NCBI GenBank assembly: GCA_000231825.2 | Contig: JH720318.1 | Span: 390,539 to 454,538, forward strand | Length of the DNA stretch: 64,000 nucleotides | DNA from: Tetrahymena elliotti 4EA | Taxonomy: Eukaryota; Ciliophora; Oligohymenophorea; Hymenostomatida; Tetrahymenidae | Direction of reading: 5' to 3' | Shown here: piece after piece, positions 11,714 through 25,492 of the stretch | How the letters are laid out: every line of letters starts with the position of its first letter | Numbering within the stretch: position 1 is the stretch's first letter | Notes under the pieces: generated by a model | What the model was told of the DNA's origin: nothing | Seen by the model: only the letters and a program-made list of their open reading frames with translations | Databases searched by the model: none | Translations under genes and position numbers: made by a program

Positions 11714-14700
11714 TCACTTTTTTGAATTCGAAAGATACTACTTTAATATAAATTGCCTAATATGTTTATTTTATGCCAATAAATTTTAAGGTATTTAGCA
11801 AAATAACAACCTCTGCTGAAATATTTAACTTTTAATCCTTTGTGTAATAGGTATTGAGATAAATAAAAAGATAAGGAATAATAAAGAACATGAGGATAGG
11901 GATATAGATATTCTGACTAAATTTAGGTTCGAAGAAAGCAGTTATATACCATTTATAAAGCTATCATTTAGTTCCCTCATCATATATCTCAAATAGGTAC
12001 AAATTTGAAATATTTCATACATTTAGAAATTGACTGATTATTTATATGGGAAATCAATATCACTTTTTTCAACAGTTTATGAATATACTATCATTTAGGT
12101 TATCAGATGCTCTATATTTATGCTAAGTCCCTGGGTTAACTTACCATTCAAAAAAGTTAAACATTCAGTTTTATTAATATTTAGAGGATATTTTTAATTC
12201 ATTTAATTACAAAGGTCAGGATTTTAAGAGAAATATTCATCATATTAAATTTAATAAGATGATGGTAAATTTTCAAAGTTATTATAATGATTATAAGTTA
12301 AATTTTCCAAAAGATCATAAATGTAGTTAACATTTTATTTGAAATAAACTACTGGTTCATAAACCTATCTGATTCCTATATTATTATTAGCTATCGTTTA
12401 ACTTTTTAAAGAATTAAACAGCAGCATTACTTCAGGTTCAATTTTTAAGCTGAAGGTTAGTTCTCTATAAAAACTTTGTAATAGGGTATTAAAGTTGTTT
12501 GTGAGTATATTATCAACAGTGATAAATACTGAGAAAAATATTAAGGCAAAAATAGAGGGAATCATAAATTGTATATTAAAGAGATTATACTTTATTGGTC
12601 TCATATTCTAACTAGTTAGACCTCTTAGACTGAATTCTGTTTCATTATTTGATTATTCATTTTATATAGCTACTTAATTTTATTATTTTTACTATTAGAC
12701 TATTTGGTTAGCCTATAACTTACTTTCATTTAAAACTTTAGACTTTTAACTTTTTAATGAATTGTAAATGTTGGATTTATTTTTCTGAATATTGTCTGAG
12801 CTCTCAAATTTATTTTTTTAATCTTCAACTTCATTAACTTCATTAGAAAAATGATCTTCATCATCCTGCATAACTGTATTTTTTATAAATTACTCACATT
12901 TTTTGACTTGAAGTCTAATCTATGAAAGTGGAATACTTGTCAGTAAGGAAGGAATCTCATAGTAATAGAAAAGAGTCTTTAAGTAAAAAATAAATACTAT
13001 TAAAAAGTAAGATAGCATAATAATGAATCCTATAAAAATAACTTTCTACTAATTAATTTAAATTTAATCTAAATAGGTAGAAATTTCATCCTCTTGTAAA
13101 TCTCTATACTAAATTAATTAGTTTAGCATTTAGTTTGAGAAATTTTCTAAATTCATATAGATATCGTTGTTGTGTATATTGAACTATCCAAGAGGAACTC
13201 TCTTTTAAATAAAATATAAGCGATTAAAATTTTTATGAAGATAATGATAATAAGTAAAAATACCTTCAAGTGATAGACTTTTGCAAGAACTTATTAGGCA
13301 ACTTAATAAAGATTGTTAGGATATACTGATGATTTAGTACGGGCAAAGTGCATTATTAATACTATATTTTTTTTGTTAACAAATAAATCTTCCATTTCTT
13401 ATGTCACGCCAACATTGTTTAAATAAAGCTTTGTTAGTACATCATCTATAGCAAATTAATATATAGTTGTTTCTTCAAGATGTTATTCAAATATATTTCT
13501 TGCTGTCTATTAATCCATGCTGTCATAATTGTAATATACTCCTTTATCAATTGCCAGCATATTGAATAAATCTTTTACAATATGTTGTGTGTTTGCATAA
13601 AATACATGAGTTGTATTGTACATTTGAAATCTAGTAATTGAATCATTTACTTATTATTAATAAAGTACTAATGATAAAATTATGTAAATTATTCCTATCA
13701 GCAAAAACAGAAATTAAAAAAGCATTTTGTAAGTAAATAAGCTTCCATTTTCATTAAAATTCCTATCTCCCATAAACGATTTTATATTCTTTTTAGAATT
13801 TGTTATCTATTTTCCATAATAAAATTAATCAATAAAAAAAATTATTAGGAAAAATTTTTTAATTATTTATTTCTTTGTTTTTTAAATCTTAGAAAATATT
13901 ATTAGAAAATAATTCTTTTCTTGAAGTCAGTTTCATAAAAATTATTTATTTTTTTAATCCTGAGCTTTTCTTATGAATTTAATTTGTAAATGCAAGAAAT
14001 TAAAAAAAATTATATGTGTTAGAAGCAGATATTCAATCTTTCAAAAGTTTAAAATTTATGAAAAATAGACCTGATTTTATTTGTTATTCTTCATGAATTT
14101 TATTTATTATTCTAAAATAAATTGTGATTGATTTATTATTTTTGAATTAGTAATAATTTATTAAAAAAATTAATTTTAATGTCTATATTTAATAAATTAA
14201 TTTACCTCATCTAATTCTTTTTTATAATCTGCTTCTAAACTATCAAAGTATTACATTTCTTAATTATTTTCGAAGTTTTAGTTAGACTCCTCACTATTTT
14301 GCTCTTCATTTTCATTTAATATTTTTGGATCAATAAGCTTATTTTCTTGTAATCTCATAGTTTTTATGTTTTCAGCATAGTCTTAAGATCGTTGAATACA
14401 AATTGATTAACTCTAGTTATCTAAGTTAGTTTCTTCAATGTTTATAATTATTTCTATATGCTTAATAAATTTATCTTAGCTTTCTATTATTTCATAAGAT
14501 TTTAGATAAGTTAAAGGAATTATTTTATTATCGTTTTTCTCTGACGAAGCTGATTTTTTATCTGATTTTGATGATAACTTTCCTTTCTTTTTACTTTTGT
14601 TTACCTGCATTTTAATTAGATTTTCTAGAATATTTTAAATTTCCCCATCAATTACATCTGCTTTTTACTTTGTGGAATTTGTATTATTTTGTAAGATGTC

Positions 14701-17700
14701 TTAGATCCTTTCATCCTCATTTCTCTCAGATGTATATATGAATGGATATGAATTAGTTGAAAATTAGCTCTTACTGCTCACCTACCTTTGTCTGTTTAGT
14801 AAATTTGAATTGAATTTTGATTTTGTTTTTCTGTTTATAATAGTATCTGATTCAGGTTCATCATAATTATTTTATGTAGTGGTTCCAACTATAGTACCTA
14901 GAAAAGAATTTGTTCTCATATCATAAAATATTTCCAATTATCCAATTTATTTCTACAGAGATGATCTATTAGTTTTCGTTTAATTTTAGGTTGTATTATT
15001 ATTTTGTATATTAAAGGAATCATTGTCCTGCAAACTAGTTTAATTTTCTTTAGGTTTTTTTGCTTTGTACATGGTAGATTATTTTTCTGAAAAACTGTAC
15101 TCTTAGATTTTAGTTTGGTTCATTGATAAATCATTGTTTTTTTAAGATTTGCATTATCTAATACTAATAATATACCCTTAAGAACCTAAATTCAAGAATC
15201 TTATTTATTCAGCATTTATCTTTACTTTTTACTCCTTCATCATCTTTATTTAGTATGTCTTTAAAATCAATTCTTTACCTTGTTTTTGTTAAAAATCAAG
15301 TATATATTCCCAAAAGCTAGGAATCACTTTTTCTATATACATGCCTTACTTCACCTTTTTCATATCAATATTAAACATAGCTAGCGCGCTTGGAGAAACA
15401 GATTCTATTTAACCATTCACTGAAGTTATTATAAATGCTGGATAATCATAAAGTAAATTTTATGCTTCAATTGATGCTTAGAATAATAACCCTTCTATAT
15501 TGGAAGGAATAGCTTTGATAGTTAATTTAATAGGGACTGAGTAATCTTATCTGATTTTTAAAAACAAATCCCTTTTTTTACCTAAATTTACATATTTTTA
15601 TGAAAAAAACTAATTAAAAAGAAATAATGATGTTATGAAAAAATGTAAAATAATATGAAAATTATTTTATTTTAATTCACAATATTTAAAATTATAAGTT
15701 AATTTTTTAAAGGAAAATAGAAATAAGGGAAAATTTTAAGAGAATAAAATGAAAATTTCAAAAATGTGATTTTACCTATCAATATTTTTTTTCCAGTTGA
15801 AAGAAATTAATCAATAAATTGATTATGGTGCTACTACCATATGCTAGGTATTAAAAAGGATATATTTTTTGAAGCAACTTGAGACTTAGGGAGCCCAATT
15901 ATCTTTAACATTTCACTGTTAATTTCAACTATGTTTGCAAAATTTTCTTCTTATGTACTAATAACAATTGTACCTTAAGTATATAAATCTTCCTCCTTTT
16001 AAAATTCCGAATCTTCATTTTCTTTTTATTAATTGTTTTGATCTTAGTTTTATTTTTACAAAGTCTAAAAAAGTTCTTTATCTTCTAAAAAATTTAAGCA
16101 AAAATTTTAGAAAGAACGGTAAGCAGATTAATTTATACTCATTTACTATCTTAGCTACTCAAATTAGCTTGAAATCAAATCACTCTATTATTATATTTAG
16201 TAGCCATATGTTAGTAAATTCTAAGCTTATGGTTATTACTCAAGTAACTCTTACCAAAAATTCATGAAAGCTTAGATTGCACTATTCAAGTTTTTTTTGA
16301 ATTTACTGGAGCATTCATCAGTGCTCAACTCAGTAGAAAAATCTAATTCTAAATTAAATATTAAAAATAATACATTTAGGTTTAAAAATTTACTTTTGTA
16401 TTCATTGAGATTTTGCAGTTTTATAATAATCTTCCTCAATCTGAAAGACATAAATTCTTCCTCTAAAATAGGTTAATTTTATGTGATAAATTGCAGTTAT
16501 ATGAGTGCCTAATCTTTGCTTTAAATAGTTTCAAGTAAAAATAAAGCATAGAGAAGCCTTATTTTATTAGATCCTCCAAATTTTCTTATATTACTATTAA
16601 AAATTGTATATATTACATAAATACTCATAATTAAATCTTCATTAGTTGATTGATTGACCAACATCCTACCCAGTTTTTTTATGCGGACTGAATTAGATCT
16701 TGAAGGGCAGGTAGGCTCATTGCAGTCGTTTCTGTGCTTGTTTAAAAAACCATCTACTTTTATAGAATACATTTCATATTTCTATATTGCAAAACAAAGA
16801 ACTCTTAGTTATTAGAAAGCATCATTTGCATATTTATAAGTATAAGAGTTAGCAGCGCAATATTCATTTGTAACAACTTCATAAAAAATGTTAAAAATGG
16901 TCAAAAATATTATCCCAATTATCCAAAAAAAAGCAACAATACTGCTTCCTGGGAAAAAATAATTGTAAGCTCCAAGTAGAGAAGTCCATAATACTAAGAG
17001 GATCTATTCAAGTTTAATTTTAAAAAATAAGCTGTAGTTATGCAAGACGTTTTTGTATAGCAGCTAAGACAAAAAGAAACACCAAGTAATTGCAATTGTA
17101 ATTTGTATTATTTGATATTTTTCTTCGAGTAAAAATGTTTTAATTAAGCAGTAAGTAGAAGCAAAATTTTAAATGCTAGTTTCATACTCCCCACTATATT
17201 TAGAATTTTTATAAGTACAGTCTAGCCTAGAATCATAGTAAATCGCATTGATTTACTTACAGAAATAATACAATAAAATCATTAGAATTACTGAAAGAAA
17301 AAAATGGAGGATTTGAATACCTGAGAAACATTCCTCTTTTGTAATGGTATTAAAATAAGAATTTAATGATTTACTCTAAGAATATTAGTTATTTACATTC
17401 TTTTCACATTTAAAAGTGGATGCCAAAAGCTAGAAAAATGGGATGTAGAAAATTTAGGTTGTTGCATTTATTATGAAGTCTAAAGAACAAAATAATATTT
17501 TTTAAGATAATTATAGTTTTTGGTTTCCATTTTGATTTTCATTAGATTCAATAAGCAATAAAGACGAAGTAAACCATATGACTAAAATAACTATGAATAT
17601 GCAGCTAAAATAGAATAACTGTTTAAATTAAGCTTCATAGTTATTATTTTTATTATCAAAAAAGGGAACAAAAAGAAATTTTTATGCTATGTCTAACAAG

Positions 17701-17909
17701 CCTGATGTAAAACTTGAGTTATGCATCCAAGAGAATTCCAATATTCCAATTAACTAGAAAGTTTATACAATCAAAAATAATAATTCTATTAGGAAAGAAT
17801 TGTGGTGGAAATCTAACATCTTGTTTAGTAATTCAAAATATTTATATTTTAATTTTTAAGAAACTGAATCAGATTCATTAATGTTTTAGAAATCACTTTT
17901 AAAATCCAT
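11714..17909 (-). CDS. Large PAS-domain multi-pass membrane protein (Tiny-macrocysts-like)
   Basis: About 6.2 kb from ATG 17909 (MDFKSDFQN) to TGA 11714, with short introns (one at about 12050-12090). The N-terminal third has many hydrophobic segments, starting with FLIELLFLIVQTFQLIGILEF, then a Cys-rich cytosolic motif HRNDCNEPTCPSR near 16700 typical of TmcB-like proteins. A PAS-like domain follows (VNGQIESVSPSALAMFNID, KVIPSFWEYILDF, about 15240-15480). Next is a long polar linker rich in Ser, Lys, Asn and Gln, then a second membrane region with SFMGDRNF before KMLFQFLFLLIGIIY and LIFFSVFITVDNIL, and a large loop, ending LLFCQIP...NSKK. Ciliates carry a big family of such proteins, probably sensors, but their ligands are unknown. 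No kinase or cyclase domain is visible. The family call is strong; function is inference. Confidence 0.75.
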
Positions 17910-19796
17910 TTTTCTTATAAAAATATAATTAAGCTGAGCTTTTTACTTCTACTTTTAATTTGATATTTACAATTATTTGTTAAAATTTAAACAATAATAT
18001 AAAATAAACTTATTTTCTTACAAATATATATTCAAATTAGCTTAAGTTCCTTCTTTCTAATATTTTTTTTTGTTTCCTTTTTGCTTAAATTTCACATATA
18101 TAAAGTAGTAAAATAACAAAAGTTTTATTATAATTTCTTTATCTCCTTTTACTTATTGCTTTGAACAAAATTCAAATAAACGAAATCAAAGTAATTTAAA
18201 TTGTACTAACTCTCTCTTTTCTCTTTTCGATTTTTTTAAATTTATTGTTTACAAATTGATTAAAATCAGGAAAGTTTAACTTGCTTTTATATTTAAAATT
18301 ATTCCTGCAGTTTTCCAAATTTTTAAAATAATTATTTGTTTATCAAAACAAAAACTACTTTCTACAATTTTAACAAAAGATTTAAATATTACTATTCAAT
18401 AGAGTTAAATAATTTTTTGATATTGTGTAGGAGCTAGTTAGATCAAGTTGTTAAATATTTATGAATTATTTTTTTCAAAAAAAAAAAACATATTTTATTT
18501 AATATTTAAGAATAAAAATATTTTATTTTTTTATTGATGCGTTTTTTAAGCTATTAAAAAATAAAACTTTTTCTACAAAAATCAAAAAAGTTATTATTTA
18601 ATATGAGATTCATTATTATAAGTTTGAAGGTACTGCTATTTAAATTTGTTTAATTAACAAAGAGAATTTTTGACATATTAGAATTGAAAATAAAAGATTT
18701 ATTAATAATAAATATTTAATATGTTTTTGCTGGATGCAATTTTTATCAATGTTTTTTTATTTTTCCACTTTCTTTCAAAATAAATCTTTTAATTCTAATC
18801 ATAAACTTTTAAGATTACCAGCTTTGTTTTATTAATTAAACTTTAACTTTAATTACTCTTTTAATCTATTTTAACCTTTTCCTAACTGACACTACCTAAT
18901 ATCTCATTTCACTAAATAGATTAATTTTATAAATTTTAAAGGTGAATATGCCAAATAATATTAATTCTAAATGAGAATTTACAAAGCATTTTTAGTAATT
19001 TACTAACATTATATTTCTTTCAGCCTAAAATCTAAGCAAATTATAGCATAATATTCTTTTCTCAAATATCAAAATCATTTTCGATAAATCATTATCAAGC
19101 AAAAAATAATGAATAAATAATTTTAAAATAAACCTAAATTAAAATCATATATCTAATCATTAATTAATATTTATATACCAATATTTTTTATTTGAATGCT
19201 AATAATTATATTTAAATTATTTTAAAGTAAAGGTGATTACATATTTTGTTTTTAAAATCTTCTTTGATCATTCATTTTCGATTGAAGAAGGATATTTGAA
19301 ATTTTTGTCTTTCTTTTTTTAGTTTTCAATAGAAAGCATGTGAATATTTATTTTTTTTTAACTGTTTTTTTAGACTAAGAGAACAATATTATTTTTAGTA
19401 TTTGAACACCATTATAACTTTTTATAAAAATTTGTATATGTAGTTAAAAAATAAAAATGTATTCATGTACATTAAATTTTTGATAATAATAAAATTATTT
19501 TTAGATAAAAAATGAAAGTAAACAAGAAAAAACTAAATATTTTAGAAATTCAACTACTAATGATGATCAATAACAAATTATTTCTTTTGATTGGTCTTAA
19601 GGTTTATTATTTGATCTTTTTTCTAAATAAAATGAAAATAATGATATTTTTAATAAATTATTTAAGTTTTTATTGATAATAAACTAAAAAGATTATGAAA
19701 TTTTTTTAATTTTAATTTGTTTTAATTTCAATCATTTTTGGTTTAAAAATATTCTATGTAAATATATTAAAGCAATTTCCAATGAATGGTAACATC
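17910..19796. other. Long intergenic region
   Basis: Nearly 1.9 kb of very AT-rich sequence with homopolymer runs, between two minus-strand genes. Frames are open by chance only and have no protein-like composition. I see no RNA gene. Confidence 0.5.
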
Positions 19797-21509
19797 TCAA
19801 AAGTAATCTGTTATGATTAGCTCAATTAATCTTAGAGATTTTCTCCTAATATACTATTCTACCCTGCTTTATTCAGGAGAGAGGCATAAATTGCTGAATA
19901 TTATAAGCCTTTTAAGCTATGTTAAATCTTTTACAGGTAATGGCTATTTTGAAGTACTGAGTGTAAATAACTCTTTTCTGGTATCTAAGATTAAAGTTTC
20001 TATGAAAACTGATTATTAAATTGACTTTTAAATTTAATCAACTAAGTTTTAGCTCAATTAATCAAAAGTTCTGAGACTAAGTTCAAGATTTCTAATCTTA
20101 TTATTCTCAAATAATAATGTTTCAGCATAATTATTATTTATATTTGGTAAATCTTTATTCCACTTAAAATCTTAATCTATATTTTTCAGATTAGATTGTT
20201 ATTAAAGAGTCTTTTTTAAATGAAGATATCCATTTTCAGTTATTTTATTATCTTAAAAAATAAAAGATATCTATTCTAAATTTTTCAAAGATTGGATTGC
20301 AGAAGAAATACTCTTAATACCTTCATCAGTTATTTCGTTTTTCTTAAAAATTAGTCTAAGCTCATTGATATCGATCAGCTTTTGAAGGGTGTTTCCAAAT
20401 AATATGGCAAATTCATCTTATAATTATAAACTAGTAAAATCTAGGTACAAATGTTATAAATTTTATGCTTTCTATAAACCTAAAGCTAGACCTTATAATT
20501 TGATTTCTTCACCACAATTATTTAATATCAAAAAGAAACTCTTAAGTTTACTGCATTTGGAAAATAATAATTCAGAATCTTAAAATGCTTCACCAATTAT
20601 CTCGTTATGCCCCATTTATATATAGATAGATTCTAAATTAATGAGATTGCTTAGTGATTTAATAATTTATTGCAAGTTTTCTAAATTTATATTTGTTTCA
20701 ATAATTATTAAATCAATTTATGTTAATCTTTACAGCTTTCCTATATCATTCATTATTAACTAGCATTCATTAAATTAACTAAACTTATGAGAAAGCTCAA
20801 GCTTAAGTGTCTTTAATTCAGATAAGTATTACAAGCTATTTATTAATTTATGAAGGTTTTAAAATTAATTGATATTATCTTGATTAAAACTTATACTAAT
20901 TTATGTTATAGAGGCTTTAATATCTTAGAATAAATCATAATTAGTATTAGTATCATCTGATATTAGATATAATTTATCATTTAGTAATAACTATTCTTTA
21001 AAATATCTATAATTATGGTATTCTATAGAATAGACTGAAGAGCTTGCAGTTAACGTATTAAGTATCTACTTCAACGAAGATTACTCAAAAAATGATTCTT
21101 AAGTATTTAAACTTATTTTTTTCAAATTAGAAAATTAAGAAAAACTTTAAAACAGTAAATCATCATCAGAATAATGGAAAATGTATGATTCCTCAATTAA
21201 AATATGTAAGCTTTATAGAGTTTTTCTATTTGCTATTTAATCAATAATTTGAAGTAATAAATCTCCTTTTATAGCCACATTCTAAATTTATAAATTCAAT
21301 TTAGCTAAATTTTCCATTTTAGTTAATCCATGAAGAAATTATTGGCTAATTTATTTATTAATCTATAAATTCATAATAACTGCCTATTAATTGGATTCTA
21401 AATATTTTTTGAGGTTACTTAGCGATTCCATATCTTCAGTTAGTATTTAATCAATCAACAAGTTGATGCTTATCTAACTTGGATTTTCATTAAATAGAAG
21501 ACCTTACAT
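19797..21509 (-). CDS. Leucine-rich-repeat protein (RNI-like)
   Basis: A single uninterrupted frame of 570 residues from ATG 21509 (MQGLLFNENP) to TGA 19797; I followed the frame base by base across every line. It is made of irregular leucine-rich repeats of 25-35 residues, such as LSELKTLKLELSHKFSQ, LQRLTQIDLIIIETNI, LSNLINLESIYIQMGHNEI and INELRLIFKKNEITDEGI. The pattern L..L..L.L....N.I with intervening helices resembles RNI/NLR-type LRRs that ciliates carry in large numbers. Such repeats form curved protein-binding surfaces. There is no signal peptide, membrane segment or second domain. About a quarter of the Gln residues are TAA/TAG, so the standard code hides the gene completely. The partner is unknown. 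Confidence 0.82.
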
Positions 21510-22269
21510 TTTAATTGCTTTTTTTTACAATATTAATAAAACTAATATGATATTATGTTTTGTAAAAGTTGATTGATTCTACTAAATATTAATCAATTAC
21601 TTTATCAATAAAATTATTAGATTTTTGCTTTAAATGCTTTGTTTAATTGTCATGAATAATAATATTCATAATAATTAAGATATTATTTCTATAAACTTTT
21701 AACATAATCTCAAAAAAAAGAAATTATTTAATCTTAAAAATATTTTTCATCTTTGACAAAAAAATCGAAATTAATTATACAAAAATGAGCAGCATTTTTG
21801 ATATCAAATAAAATATTCTATATTTATTTTTTATTAATATTATTCTTAAATTGATATTAAGAGTTAATTTAGGTTTTACTTCATTACATCATTTTAATTT
21901 TTTGGCTTTTCTAATTTTTCTAAAGCTTATTTTAGTTAGTTTTTTTTAAGTTTTGATTTATCATCCATCAATCATTTTTTATTACTTTTTGTTGATTAGT
22001 AGGATACTATTTTTATGAAATTTTCATAAAAGCCTACTTGAAAAAATTGTTTAATCTTTAAAGTAGTTTTTGAAGAAAAGATAAAAAAATAGAAGATAAT
22101 TAAAAGAAGAAATAAACAAATAATTTAAAAATTGTAAACATAAATAAGTTTTGAATAAGGAATACAAAATGTTTAGTAATATTTATTTTTTAATTTAAAT
22201 TTGATAATTTATTATAAAATGTGATTCTTGGTTGATTATAAGTTAATTTTAAATTTAGATTCAACTAAA
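21510..22269. other. Intergenic spacer
   Basis: AT-rich spacer upstream of the LRR gene and downstream of the LMBR1-like gene. No gene seen. Confidence 0.5.
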
Positions 22270-24218
22270 TCACTTTATTTTTATTTTTTGCAACTCTTCT
22301 ATTTATTTCAAAGCCTATTTAAATAAATAAATAATTTTATAAAACAAACATGATAAACAAATTTATTTACTTTTGGCTTATCTGATGTTTTTAAAAGTAG
22401 ATAAACAAGAGTCAATGCAGACCAAATTACTAAAATATACTCGAAGACATTATTCTTGTAAAAGTACTGGAAGAATTTAAGATATCTAACTTATTGATTG
22501 AATAGAACTATTTTTAAAAAATTAATTACTTTTTTTTAATTCATTTAATATTAATTTTTACTATCAATAGCAGTTGATCTTGTGTAAATTGAAAATGCTT
22601 TTGTGCAAAACTAGCATATTGAAACACTACAAATTAAAACTAAGTTTATGTTAAATAAAAAGCTGTTCATCCATGTTTCATTTATCTTCATTGGATGGAC
22701 TGTAAATACAAAGGGAATTCTAAGCCCAAACTTAATATTTCCTTTCTAGACACAGAATAAAAGATAAAGGGATAATCCAGCAAAGAAAACTGTTGCTAAA
22801 AAGTTGACTCCCGATGCTTCTATATCGGTAAGCATTTTATTTAAGAAAGGAGAAGATGGAAAACCTGAAATACCAGGAGCTAAAATATAGATGATACTTT
22901 TAATAATAAATTTATGAGATAAATATTTATTTGAAAATTTGCAAATTACATATGCAACCACCAGACAATAGATACACCAAATAATAAAATTCCACCTACT
23001 AATTTTAAAAACCAAACTGCTGGATTGACATCAACTATACTTAATTCTAGCTTAAAAATTTCATAATCTCTTTCTAAACTTAAGACTGATACTCTAAATT
23101 CATTAAATGATTTATCAAAATCTTTTTTTTATCTTCTTCTGTTCCAAAATCCTTCATCTTCTGAAATATTTTCTCCATTTTCTATTAATTATTTTATTAA
23201 TAAATCAAGTTAAAAATAATTTTTATTGGTTAATATTTTCTTTACTTCTAACATCTTTTCCTTAATCAATTAGTGTTTCAGTTTTTCTTTTTAATATGTT
23301 CTTGATTTCCATAGCTTCACTACTTTTTCTGAGTTTAGGTCTATTTACAAATTCGAGGATCAAATCAAGTGGTAAAGCAAAAAGACCTACACCTGCAAAA
23401 AGAACAAATAACCAATTTCCTACAAAACTAGTGAAGGCCATTACATAAATAACAAATGTAACTTCTAATTCTAAAGTAGTATTAAGAGATGTTTAACTAG
23501 CTGAAAAATTGGAAGGAAGTTGTTCTGTTGCACTTAAGAATGCGCTTGGACTCAAAGTTGTAGTGATGATTTTAACAGGTATTTCAGCATATTTTAAATA
23601 TGCCCAAGAAACAAAGTAAGCAATACCAATAACAATAAAAAGACACACTTCATAAAATAGAGCTGTACATAGTCTTGAAGTCATTGGTTTCTCATCATCA
23701 GTCTCATACATGAATGATGCAAATGGAATAATAATACTAACCATAATAGCAACACACATATAAACAATATACCAAAATGTGGTCATATCTAATCCAGCAT
23801 CGTTTCTGATTAAATAAAAATAGAAATTAACATACACGATATTTCAATTTTAATATTATTTACCTTGAATTAGATACGTCTAAAGGCAGAATTAATACTT
23901 GTGCCCAGCTAAGAGTCATACCAGCAATCTATAAATAGAATGGAGAATTAATTTGAAATATTACAAAATGAATAAGATTATTACGACTATAATTTTACAA
24001 AATAGCGACGTTCCCCAACCTCTATCTTCGGCTATTCAATAAAATATTTTAAATTAATCAAATGATTTCATATCTTTCAAAATCATTAATTTATGCTAAA
24101 ATTTATTTTGTAAGAATAATGAATTACGATGGCAATATAAAACCAAAAGATAAAAGCTTGCTGTGACTAACAAAATAGCTAAGACTATTGTTATAATAAT
24201 CAAAAATACGTCTGCCAT
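22270..24218 (-). CDS. LMBR1-domain membrane protein (LMBD1-like)
   Basis: Multi-exon gene from ATG 24218 ([17 protein letters not shown]) to TGA 22270. The blocks match the LMBR1 family closely: [19 protein letters not shown], then [39 protein letters not shown], a charged coiled loop, [19 protein letters not shown] segments, [21 protein letters not shown] and finally [19 protein letters not shown]. About nine transmembrane helices are expected. LMBD1 in animals is a lysosomal membrane protein linked to cobalamin export; the Tetrahymena role is inferred only. The last exon is placed after a 56-base intron (22315-22370), which gives a charged tail [14 protein letters not shown]; without that intron the protein would end at 22308 with a hydrophobic tail that fits less well. 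Confidence 0.85.
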
Positions 24219-25492
24219 TTATTAAGGCTCTCTAAACTATTTTTCTATTAAGTATTTATCTCTTCTTTGACTAAAATTATGACTATTTATTTAATTCCGA
24301 TTTTTAAGAGGTGCTTTGAATAAAATCTATGAAGTTAACAAAATATTATATTGAAAATAACTAAAGTTTTTATTTAAAAGATAGATCAAGAAAGCAGCGT
24401 AGCATTGAATGTAAACAATTTAAATTGTTTGAAAATATAGGTTTAATTTATTAAATAAGCAAATGATAAATAAAGAATGACTATCGAAATCTGTAATGTA
24501 TTAATTTAATAAAATCACATATCTATTTTATCTGATTCATCTATTTTATTAAATTTCAAATTTAGCTAAAATATATTTCTTAAGTTAACTATAAATAAGA
24601 ATGCAACCTCATTCATCTCTAATTAAAATATCCTTCATTCCATATCTATTTCCAGCTGTCAATTAAATTCATTTTAATTTTAAATTATTTTACACAATCT
24701 TCTGATTAAAATTTAGTCAAATTTCATTATTTTTAACGGATTTTATTTTTCACCTCAATTTAATCTTTTACAAATATTTTAGGAAGTTTAATTAGATAGA
24801 GTATATCTCTTCTTTAAAATTTATTTAAATTCGAGTAATAGAATTACAGATGTTTGTTTGTAGTAACAATAAACAATATTGTTTTATATTATATTTCTTA
24901 GATCTAGTTTAAAAAATGGATCAACTTTAACAAGCAATAAAAAGTAAGTGCATTTTTACTTTTACCAAATAAGCAAATCAGAAATTCTTAACAATAAATA
25001 ACAAAGGATGGAAAGCAGGTTAAAATAATTAAAAAATATAAATGAATTATTATAAATTGAGTTTATTTTGTTAATCTTGTCATTGAATAAACATATACAA
25101 CTTCAATTTAAAATTTTATTTGTTTTTGAGAGTTGTTATATTTTTATGTTAGATTAAATACATTTTACTTTTGTAAAATAAAATATGTTTTAATTTAGGA
25201 ATATGAACTTTAAGAGTTTTTCAATATCAAAATGTAGCTCACTGTTAAACGATAATAATTGATGGTTGTTAAGTTTTACTTATTATTCATAATTATTTCT
25301 AAATAGCAAATAGTTTTTATAATAAAGCAAATAAAAAAAGGAAACTCATTTAGATTGAATCATTTTTTTATTGGAATAATAAAAATATTAATTACAAAAC
25401 AAATAATAATAATAACAAATAGAGAAAGCAAAAGAACAGAAATAATAAAAAAGCATTTCATATAAATTTAATAATTATATAGAATAGTATAA
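24219..25492. other. Divergent intergenic region
   Basis: About 1.3 kb between the LMBD1-like start (-) and the PACRG start (+), so it should hold both promoters. A short ATG frame at 24916 ends in a splice-donor-like GTAAGT after ten codons; it is treated as noise. Confidence 0.45.

Noticed and set aside
24916..24945. Short ATG frame with GTAAGT, considered as PACRG first exon
   Set aside because: It would need an intron of over 500 bases and does not match the phase; ATG 25493 is in frame with the PACRG N-terminus.
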